Below, piece after piece: positions 57,778 to 64,000 of a stretch of 64,000 bases of DNA (within the stretch, counting starts at the first letter, position 1; the number at the start of each line of letters is the position of its first letter). A model generated the notes under the pieces. It ran no database searches and had not been told where the DNA came from. It saw only the letters and a list, made by a program, of their open reading frames with translations. The DNA is from Megaera sp965229545 (GTDB lineage Bacteria > Pseudomonadota > Alphaproteobacteria > Rickettsiales > Rickettsiaceae), in NCBI GenBank assembly GCA_965229545.1, contig OZ245887.1, positions 1,364,001-1,428,000 on the forward strand. Direction: 5' to 3'. A program made the translations under genes and the position numbers.

Positions 57778-57957
57778 AGTAACACGAGTTTATTTTCATT
57801 ATTGTTAAAAAAATTATTTTTCTAAATCCTTGCAGTTTTTCTTTAGAAGTTGCGCTCTTAGTACAATAAATTAACTTGTACATTTTTCAAGATTTTGCTG
57901 GATTTTATTTATCTATCATCATATAAGTTTAAAGGTAATACTTAAATTGGGATCGTT

Positions 57958-58989
57958 ATGGATAAAGAAAGAGCACTTGCAGCTGCACTTAGCCAAATAG
58001 AAAAAAATTATGGCAAAGGTTCGGTAATGAAATTAGGCCAGCGTCAGGAAATGAATATTGAAGCTATACCAACAGGTTCTTTAGGGCTGGATGTAGCATT
58101 AGGTATTGGCGGTATACCGAAGGGAAGAATTATAGAGATTTTTGGCCCTGAAAGTTCAGGAAAAACTACTTTAACGCTGCATATAATTGCAGAAGCTCAG
58201 AAAAAAGGTGGAACTTGTGCATTTATTGATGCTGAACATGCTCTTGATCCGGTTTATGCTAAAAAAGTGGGAGTAAATACCGATGAATTAATTATCTCCC
58301 AACCAGATACCGGTGAGCAAGCTTTGGAAATTACTGACACTTTAGTTCGCTCCGGCGCGGTTGACCTAGTGGTTATTGATAGTGTAGCTGCTCTTGTCCC
58401 AAAAGCCGAAATTGACGGCGAGATGGGAGATTCTCATATGGGGTTGCAAGCAAGACTTATAAGCCAAGCCCTTAGGAAACTAACAGCTTCTATATCTAGA
58501 ACAAATTGCGTAGTGATTTTTATCAATCAAATCAGGATGAAAATAGGTGTAATGTTTGGTAGCCCTGAAACTACTACCGGAGGTAATGCCCTTAAATTTT
58601 ATGCCTCGATTAGAATGGATATTAGACGTATTGGATCAATAAAAGATAAAGAAGAAGTTATTGGTAACCAAACAAGGGTAAAAGTGGTTAAGAATAAAGT
58701 GGCCCCACCATTTAGAACGGTAGATTTTGATATTATGTATGGGTCTGGTATTTCAAAAGAAGGAGAAATTATTGATATTGGGGTAAAATACGATTTTATT
58801 GAAAAATCAGGATCGTGGTTTTCTTACGGTGATATGAGGATAGGGCAGGGCCGTGAAAATGCTAAACAATACTTGAAGGATAACCCAGCAATTGCTGAAG
58901 AATTATCAGAAAAAATAAAAACACAGTTACTTAGTTCTCCGGCAAGTTTTGCTTTGAGCGATGATGTGGTAAGTGATAATGATGAATAA
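57958..58989 (+). CDS. recA: Recombinase A
   Basis: A 343-residue recombinase. Walker A GPESSGKTTLTLH near residue 62, Walker B VDLVVIDSVAAL near 136, loop L1 and L2 regions (ALRKLTASISRTNCVVIFIN, and GGNALKFYASIRMDIRR) intact. Acidic C-terminus SDNDE. Starts GATCGTT ATG; divergent from dnaE. Intact, unlike much of the window, implying that homologous recombination between the IS copies is possible. Confidence 0.98.
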   Translation: MDKERALAAALSQIEKNYGKGSVMKLGQRQEMNIEAIPTGSLGLDVALGIGGIPKGRIIEIFGPESSGKTTLTLHIIAEAQKKGGTCAFIDAEHALDPVYAKKVGVNTDELIISQPDTGEQALEITDTLVRSGAVDLVVIDSVAALVPKAEIDGEMGDSHMGLQARLISQALRKLTASISRTNCVVIFINQIRMKIGVMFGSPETTTGGNALKFYASIRMDIRRIGSIKDKEEVIGNQTRVKVVKNKVAPPFRTVDFDIMYGSGISKEGEIIDIGVKYDFIEKSGSWFSYGDMRIGQGRENAKQYLKDNPAIAEELSEKIKTQLLSSPASFALSDDVVSDNDE

Positions 58990-59010
58990 TTATTAGTTAG
59001 TAGGAAGATT

Positions 59011-59736
59011 ATGACAAATTTAAGTGGAAAAACTGCCTTCGTTACAGGAGCTAGCGGTAGTATTGGCAGAGTAATAACAAAAAAATTACACGGATTTGGA
59101 GCTCATGTATTTATTAGCGGTAGTAATGAGGAGAAATTAATAGAACTAGGGAAAGAACTAGAAAATAATTATACAATAAAGCCTTGTAATTTGTCAGATA
59201 TTAAAGCAGCAGAACAATTAATCGCTGAAATAGAAAAAATTGACATACTGGTTTGTAATGCCGGGATAAATCGTGATAATTTAGCGATAAGAATGACAGA
59301 AGAAGATTTCGGAACGGTAATTGATATTAACTTAAAAACTAATTTTATTTTAAATCGAGAAGCGATAAAAAAAATGATGAGAAATAGATATGGTAGAATC
59401 ATAAATATTTCTTCAGTTGTAGGTGTTTCGGGTAATCCTGGTCAGGCCAATTATTGCGCATCTAAAGCAGGATTAATAGGTATGACAAAATCTCTAGCTT
59501 ATGAAGTTGCAAGCAGGGGGATTACTGTTAATGCTGTTGCTCCCGGCTTCATTGTTTCAAATATGACTGATGCTCTAACGGATGCCCAGAAAGAGGCAAT
59601 TATGCAAAAAATACCAGCAAAAACCCTTGGAACTCCTGATGATGTAGCCAATGTTGTCGCTTTCTTAGCTGCTCCTGAATCTTCCTATATTACTGGCCAA
59701 ACTATTCATGTTAACGGTGGCATGCTTATGGTTTAA
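59011..59736 (+). CDS. fabG: 3-oxoacyl-[acyl-carrier-protein] reductase FabG
   Basis: A 241-residue short-chain dehydrogenase. NAD(P)-binding VTGASGSIGRVI near residue 11, LVCNAGINRDNLA near 82, catalytic Ser-Tyr-Lys in ISSVVGVSGNPGQANYCASKAG near 132 and 145-149. Reduces 3-ketoacyl-ACP in fatty acid elongation. Followed by acpP and fabF, the usual cluster. It begins 21 bases after recA. Intact. Confidence 0.97.
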   Translation: MTNLSGKTAFVTGASGSIGRVITKKLHGFGAHVFISGSNEEKLIELGKELENNYTIKPCNLSDIKAAEQLIAEIEKIDILVCNAGINRDNLAIRMTEEDFGTVIDINLKTNFILNREAIKKMMRNRYGRIINISSVVGVSGNPGQANYCASKAGLIGMTKSLAYEVASRGITVNAVAPGFIVSNMTDALTDAQKEAIMQKIPAKTLGTPDDVANVVAFLAAPESSYITGQTIHVNGGMLMV

Positions 59737-59923
59737 ATATAAGAGGACTGGAAGAACCTAGAATAATTTAATATTTTGGAAAGTTTTAAAAACAACTAAT
59801 AATTGACCATCATAAATTTATTTTTATTCTAGCAAAAAGATTTTTTTTATGCTAAAAGATTGAAACTATGATTTTGCCTTAGCGCAGAATAACAAATTAT
59901 GAAAACGATAATGAGGTTTGTTT

Positions 59924-60166
59924 ATGAGTGAGAATATCGAACAGAAGGTAATAAAAACTGTTGCCGAGACCCTTAGGATAGATGAAAGTACTATTTCTCC
60001 AGATTCGAAGTTTGTTGATGATCTAGGAGCAGATAGTCTAGACTTAGTTGAATTAATGATGGCAATAGAAGCTGCTTTTGAATGCGATATACCAGACGAT
60101 AAGGCAAGTAAGATTACTACTGTAGCAGATGCAGTAAAATATGTTGAAAAACATATCGATACCTAA
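59924..60166 (+). CDS. acpP: Acyl carrier protein
   Basis: An 80-residue acidic protein with the phosphopantetheine attachment motif GADSLDLVELMM (Ser near residue 38). The frame also opens at TTG 59918, but ATG 59924 (MSENIEQKV), 7 bases behind GAGG, is the natural start. Carries the growing fatty acid chain used by FabG and FabF. The 187-base gap from fabG holds no gene and likely contains its own promoter. Confidence 0.97.
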   Translation: MSENIEQKVIKTVAETLRIDESTISPDSKFVDDLGADSLDLVELMMAIEAAFECDIPDDKASKITTVADAVKYVEKHIDT

Positions 60167-60301
60167 AAATTAAAGTTTTTATATAAGCTTTTTATTAAAT
60201 TTTAAAAACGTTATTAACTAATCACAGTTTTTGTTTAAGCACTTACAATATATTTGTAGTTTATACATTTGATTCGAAAAAAAAATGAACAAATAGAAGT
60301 T

Positions 60302-61537
60302 ATGTCCACTAAAAGAGTAGTGATCACCGGTGTTGGAATGATAACCTCCTTAGCTATGGGTGCGCCTGACAGTTGGTCTAGCATTCTAGCCGGGAAAAGC
60401 GGGGTGAAAAAGATTACATCTTTTGATACTGAAAAACTCCCTTGTAAAATTGCTTCAGAAATTTCTGGCTTTAATGCTGAAAACTATATTAATCCAGGTG
60501 ATGTAAGGAAGATGGATAGATTTATTCATCTTGGAATAGCCGCTGCAATAGAAGCTGTTGAGGATTCTAATATTTTACCCCAAACAGATTATGACAAGGA
60601 TAGGACTGGAGTAATCATCGGTTCTGGTATAGGAGGTCTTGCTACTATTGAGAAAACTTCTGTTGAATTTCATAATTCAGCAAGAGGAAAAGTTAGCCCA
60701 TATTTTATTCCCGCTTCGTTAGTAAACTTGCTTTCTGGTCATGTATCAATTAAATATGGTTTTGCTGGTCCAAATAGTGCGGTTGCTACTGCTTGCTCTA
60801 CCGGAGCTCATGCAATTGGCGATGCTTCCAGAATGATCAAATATGGTGACGCGGATGTGATGATAGCTGGTGGTGCAGAAGCTCCTATTACCCCTACAGG
60901 AGTAGCTGGGTTTGTTGCAGCCAGGGTTCTTGCTACAAGCTTTAATGATAATCCTACTGAGGCCTCAAGACCTTGGGATCAGGGGCACGATGGTTTTGTT
61001 ATGGGTGAAGGGGCTGGCGTTGTAGTTCTCGAGGAATATGAGCATGCCAAAGCCAGAGGTGCAAAAATCTATGCTGAAATAGTTGGTTATGGATTAACTA
61101 GTGACGCTTACCATATTACTGCTCCAAATGGTAGAGGGGCTTATCGGGCCATGGAAAATGCCTTGAAAGATGCAAAAGCCACGCCAGACCAGATAGACTA
61201 TATTAACGCCCATGGAACATCTACCAAAATTGGAGATGGTATTGAACTGAATGCAGTACAAACTTTGTTTGGAAATAACAAAAACTTAAGTATGTCTTCA
61301 ACAAAATCTTCTATAGGCCATTTACTCGGAGCAGCAGGTAGCGTTGAGGCAATATTTACTGTTCTTGCCATTAGAGATCAAATAGCTCCTCCTACTATTA
61401 ACTTAAATAACCCTATCGAAGGTGTTAAAATAGATTTAGTCCCTTTAAAAACAAAAGAAAGAGAAATTACTTACGCTTTAACTAATTCTTTTGGTTTTGG
61501 CGGTACAAATGCTAGCCTGCTATTAAAAAAGATATAA
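60302..61537 (+). CDS. fabF: 3-oxoacyl-ACP synthase II (FabF)
   Basis: A condensing enzyme of fatty acid elongation, 411 residues from ATG 60302 (MSTKRVVITGVGMITS), the usual start; the frame extends to a TTG at 60269. Catalytic Cys in VATACSTGAHAIG near 165, His in INAHGTSTKIGDG near 303 and the second His in SSIGHLLGAAGSVEA near 340. C-terminal NSFGFGGTNASLLLKK. Intact; 135 bases after acpP. Confidence 0.97.
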   Translation: MSTKRVVITGVGMITSLAMGAPDSWSSILAGKSGVKKITSFDTEKLPCKIASEISGFNAENYINPGDVRKMDRFIHLGIAAAIEAVEDSNILPQTDYDKDRTGVIIGSGIGGLATIEKTSVEFHNSARGKVSPYFIPASLVNLLSGHVSIKYGFAGPNSAVATACSTGAHAIGDASRMIKYGDADVMIAGGAEAPITPTGVAGFVAARVLATSFNDNPTEASRPWDQGHDGFVMGEGAGVVVLEEYEHAKARGAKIYAEIVGYGLTSDAYHITAPNGRGAYRAMENALKDAKATPDQIDYINAHGTSTKIGDGIELNAVQTLFGNNKNLSMSSTKSSIGHLLGAAGSVEAIFTVLAIRDQIAPPTINLNNPIEGVKIDLVPLKTKEREITYALTNSFGFGGTNASLLLKKI

Positions 61538-61597
61538 TTTACTTTTTAAATTGTACAAATGTGATTTGTATATCTTCTTAGCCTAGAAATAAAAATC

Positions 61598-62101
61598 ATG
61601 AACGTAGAGCATGAAAATATTAGCAATCTTACACACAGGAAAGCAAGAATTGCTGATTTGTATTAAATTATAGAGCTTCTCTTAGAAGATGAGCTTGGTG
61701 GGACAAGAGAATCAAAATCAGCTGAACTTGATAAAAATTACATAAAAGCATTTCATAAAATCGATAGCGACCCAAATCAATATTTAATGGTGGTAGAAAA
61801 CGGCGATGAAATTATTGGCACTTGCCACCTTACTGTTATGCCCTCACTCACTTTTATCGGCAGTACCCGTATGCAAATAAAAGTTGTGCGAGGCTCAGGT
61901 AAATATAGAGGCCAGAAAATAGGAAACTGGATGTTTGATCAAGAAATTAGCTATGCCAAAGATATGGGCGTTTCTATTATTGGGCTTGCCACAAATAAAA
62001 AGAGGGCTCCAGCAAAACATTTTTATGAAAAACTTGACTTTGAGGTAAGCCATGAAGGTATGAAATTATATTTAAGAAAGACTTATGAAAATTCATTTTG
62101 A
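61598..62101 (+). pseudogene. GNAT family N-acetyltransferase with an in-frame stop
   Basis: From ATG 61598 (MNVEHENISNLTHRKARIAD) the frame hits a TAA at 61664-61666 and then continues in phase (IIELLLEDELGGTRE) to 62101. The C-terminal part has the GNAT core: LTVMPSLTFIG, then VVRGSGKYRGQKIGNWMFDQ (acetyl-CoA loop) and HFYEKLDFEV. Most likely a CAA codon became TAA. A downstream start at 61787 would give a protein lacking the N-terminal helices, so function is doubtful. Confidence 0.75.
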
Positions 62102-62152
62102 AAAAGTAACGGATCCTCAGATATAAAACTCTGCCTATTCTAAAGTGAGATT

Positions 62153-62992
62153 TTATAATCCTTTTGTAAGTTCATCATAGGATTTAAGCTTTATAAGTAC
62201 TTTTTTTAAATTACTTAATTCAAGCATGCATGGTCCATCACTTGGCGCATTATCAGGGTCTTGGTGAGTTTCTATAAATATTCCTGCAACTCCAGCGGTT
62301 ACAGCACATTTTGCTAATAGCTCAATATATTGCTTTTGCCCACCGCTGCTAGAACCGATACCACCGGGTTGTTGTACTGAATGGGTAGCGTCAAAAAAGA
62401 CAGGAGCTCCTGTTTCTGCCATGATCGGCAAAGCCCTCATGTCTGATATTAAGCTATTGTAGCCAAAGCACGTTCCTCTTTCAGTTAAAATAATGCCGGC
62501 AGCATTAAAAGCTTTTAATTTTTCATAAACATTTTTCATGTCCCATGGCGCGAGGAATTGCCCTTTCTTAACCTTGATTGTTTTACCGGTTTTGGCAGCC
62601 GCCATTAACAAATCTGTCTGCCTACATAAAAAAGCAGGAATTTGTAAAATATCTGCAACCTCTGCCGCTATAGAACATTGTTCTTCATTATGTACATCTG
62701 TTAAAATAGGGCAGCCAATTTCAGATTTTACTTTTTGTAATATCTTAAGACCTTTTTCTATTCCTGCCCCCCTTGGACTATTTACAGAGGTTCTATTTGC
62801 TTTATCGTAAGAAGATTTGTAAATAAAAGGAATATTCAGCTTATAGGTTATTTTTTTTATGCTGCTTGCCATGAATAAAGCATGGTCAAGAGTTTCTATC
62901 TGGCAGGGGCCGGCAGCTAAAGCAAAAGGTAGGTTATTTGCAATCTTAACGTTTCCTATTTCTATTAGGTTTGCCATAAATTTATGATTCAA
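62153..62992 (-). CDS. kdsA: 2-dehydro-3-deoxyphosphooctonate aldolase (KDO-8-P synthase)
   Basis: A 279-residue TIM-barrel enzyme joining phosphoenolpyruvate and arabinose-5-phosphate to make the KDO precursor of lipopolysaccharide. ALAAGPCQIETLDHA near residue 24, YKSSYDKANRTSVNSPRG near 58, PILTDVHNEEQC near 95 and DATHSVQQPGG near 200 are conserved. A hairpin overlaps its stop codon (62123-62156), between it and the convergent acetyltransferase relic. Indicates outer-membrane LPS synthesis. Intact. Confidence 0.96.
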   Translation of the reverse strand: MNHKFMANLIEIGNVKIANNLPFALAAGPCQIETLDHALFMASSIKKITYKLNIPFIYKSSYDKANRTSVNSPRGAGIEKGLKILQKVKSEIGCPILTDVHNEEQCSIAAEVADILQIPAFLCRQTDLLMAAAKTGKTIKVKKGQFLAPWDMKNVYEKLKAFNAAGIILTERGTCFGYNSLISDMRALPIMAETGAPVFFDATHSVQQPGGIGSSSGGQKQYIELLAKCAVTAGVAGIFIETHQDPDNAPSDGPCMLELSNLKKVLIKLKSYDELTKGL

Positions 62993-63027
62993 GATTAAGT
63001 TTTGTAAAATAGCCCGTGTAAAAACAT

Positions 63028-63348
63028 TTATTTAGCTATAGGTATAGTTTCTTCTTCTATTTTTTGGTTATTTTCCTTGTGTTCAATTTTTTCTAATTTT
63101 GTGGCAAAATCGTTATATTTTTGCGTGGATAAATTGGCAAGTATAACAGCATTCACAAAAAATACTATTGCTAATATTATTGTGGTCCTAGTTAGGAAAT
63201 TGGCGGCTGAACGTCCACTCATTATTCCCATATTATTGCCACCGCCGCCAATGCCGCTTAAACCATCGGTACTAGTTTTTTGTAGTAGAATCACGGCAAC
63301 AAGTAGCAAAGCAACGATTAAATGAATAAATAGAAGAGTATTTAACAT
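63028..63348 (-). CDS. secG: Preprotein translocase subunit SecG
   Basis: A 106-residue membrane protein with two helices, residues 5-22 and 55-72, and the conserved loop between them (LLQKTSTDGLSGIGGGGN, then MSGRSAANFLTRTT). C-terminus charged and variable. Part of SecYEG. Placed between tpiA and kdsA on the same strand, like the tpiA-secG pairing in many bacteria. Confidence 0.93.
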   Translation of the reverse strand: MLNTLLFIHLIVALLLVAVILLQKTSTDGLSGIGGGGNNMGIMSGRSAANFLTRTTIILAIVFFVNAVILANLSTQKYNDFATKLEKIEHKENNQKIEEETIPIAK

Positions 63349-63371
63349 ATTCTTTAAAAAATATTTATTAT

Positions 63372-64000
63372 TTACGATTTTAAAATTTTAAACAATTCCT
63401 CTTTATTTAAAGAAGTTCCTCCTACTAATACACCGGCAACATCCTTTATATTGATTATATCTTTGCAGTTTTCAGAGTTTACCGATCCACCATACACTAG
63501 CTGCATGGTTTTTGCAAGAATACTCTGGTATCTACTTTCTATTAATTTAGCTATTTCACTTATTTCCTGGGTTGTTGGGATAATTTTTGTTCCTATGGCC
63601 CAAACAGGTTCATAGGCGATTATAATATGTTTATCTGTTTTAGGTATAGATTCTTCTAGCTGAGTTAATAAAAATTCTTTATAATTACCGTTATTACGAA
63701 GTTCCTTAGATTCTCCTATGCAAACAATAGGAATTATTTGGTTGTCAAGGCATGATTCTACTTTTTTTCTTACTATTTCGTTAGTTTCTCCGAATAAAGT
63801 TCTTCTCTCACTATGGCCTATTAAAGAGTAATTAACACCGCAGCTTTTAAAGAATTTAGCTGAGCTTTCTCCCGTGTAAGAACCAAAAGCGTTTTTGATA
63901 CTGATGTCTTGGGCGCAAAATCTTAATTGCTGGTAGTTTTGGGCAAGGTAAGCGATATAAGGGGTAGGAGGTGCGATAATTAATTTATGGAAATGATGAT
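63372..64000 (-). CDS. tpiA: Triosephosphate isomerase, partial (5' end beyond the window)
   Basis: The frame enters from the right edge and ends at 63372-63374. Motifs: KLIIAPPTPYIAYLAQ at the left side of the barrel, SLIGHSERRTLFGE with the catalytic His, IIIAYEPVWAIGTKI with the catalytic Glu, and VGGTSLNKEELF at the phosphate-binding end. The N-terminal 35 or so residues, including the catalytic Lys, lie outside. The enzyme links dihydroxyacetone phosphate and glyceraldehyde 3-phosphate; its retention suggests use of host-derived triose phosphates for lipid precursors. No lesion in the visible part. Confidence 0.95.
   Translation of the reverse strand, partial: HHFHKLIIAPPTPYIAYLAQNYQQLRFCAQDISIKNAFGSYTGESSAKFFKSCGVNYSLIGHSERRTLFGETNEIVRKKVESCLDNQIIPIVCIGESKELRNNGNYKEFLLTQLEESIPKTDKHIIIAYEPVWAIGTKIIPTTQEISEIAKLIESRYQSILAKTMQLVYGGSVNSENCKDIINIKDVAGVLVGGTSLNKEELFKILKS

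Larger units (their letters stand above)
57430..57957. other. 528-base divergent intergenic region between dnaE and recA, no gene seen
   Basis: No convincing reading frame. It holds at least four strong inverted repeats in a row (57475-57512, 57612-57660, 57670-57697 and 57705-57777), which is unusual for a simple promoter region. Promoters of dnaE and recA must lie at its edges; I could not place their boxes with confidence, and no LexA/SOS box typical of alphaproteobacteria (GTTC-N7-GTTC) is visible. Confidence 0.6.

Noticed and set aside
61787..62101. A free-standing 104-residue acetyltransferase
   Set aside because: The upstream frame is in phase and interrupted by a single TAA; the short form lacks the N-terminal part of the fold.
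1..64000. CRISPR arrays, tRNA or rRNA genes
   Set aside because: No regularly spaced repeats, no recognisable cloverleaf with a GGTTC-type T loop and no rRNA sequence were found by eye; a dedicated search tool would be needed to exclude divergent tRNAs.

Overview
The window is about 64 kb of an AT-rich alphaproteobacterial chromosome. It most resembles an obligate intracellular member of the Rickettsiaceae; the genus cannot be fixed from sequence alone. Supporting signs are an ATP/ADP translocase gene (tlc), a Rickettsia-type isocitrate dehydrogenase, a split multisubunit Na+/H+ (Mrp/Mnh) antiporter operon, gene transfer agent (GTA) remnants, the hemD-mitofilin-like-hemY order, a small protein resembling the Rickettsia-associated DUF2670 family, and recA-fabG-acpP-fabF. 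Coding density is moderate, and many genes are broken by point lesions and insertion sequences (IS).

Layout. 0-7.4 kb: ctaA and a minus-strand antiporter operon (mnhG, MbhD/E-like, mnhB, mnhC and three large antiporter subunits). 7.5-10.2 kb: a GTA relic cut by an IS630 element, then a DUF2335 gene. 10.2-16 kb: der, hemD, a mitofilin-like gene, hemY, a broken zapE and tmk. 16-20 kb: a symporter remnant, an S9 peptidase, a BON lipoprotein and rlpA. 20.1-24.7 kb: an IS pile-up (IS256, then IS21 inside an IS110 relic). 25-28 kb: pseudogenes of tlc and icd, then an AEC transporter. 29-34 kb: petABC (cytochrome bc1), a DUF2670-like gene and ccmBA. 34-37.8 kb: a heavily damaged acnA with an IS630 inserted in its last codons. 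38-43 kb: a DUF4870-like gene, an RNA methyltransferase, HU, ratA, dnaN and dnaA. 43-48.8 kb: sdhE-mfd-recF-lipA. 48.8-53.8 kb: a second IS pile-up (IS256 in a small lipoprotein-like gene; an IS630 nested inside another IS630, both inside a coiled-coil gene). 54-64 kb: dnaE, a structured intergenic region, recA, fabG-acpP-fabF, a broken acetyltransferase, kdsA, secG and the 3' part of tpiA.

Biology. The respiratory and energy genes are intact: heme A synthase, bc1 complex, cytochrome c maturation exporter, sodium/proton antiporter and the succinate dehydrogenase assembly factor SdhE. Replication, repair, lipid and lipopolysaccharide genes are also intact. In contrast, aconitase and isocitrate dehydrogenase, the two enzymes that carry citrate to 2-oxoglutarate, each carry several independent lesions, and a tlc copy is frameshifted. 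This suggests a TCA cycle running only from 2-oxoglutarate onward, fed by host glutamate. That is an inference and needs checking against the rest of the genome and against raw reads.

Mobile DNA. There are four IS630 copies of identical length (1132 bp), all with TA target duplications; two interrupt genes whose reading frames rejoin exactly when the element is removed. There are two IS256 copies sharing the same two frameshifts, one dead IS21, and one IS110 relic. No CRISPR array, rRNA or tRNA gene was recognised.
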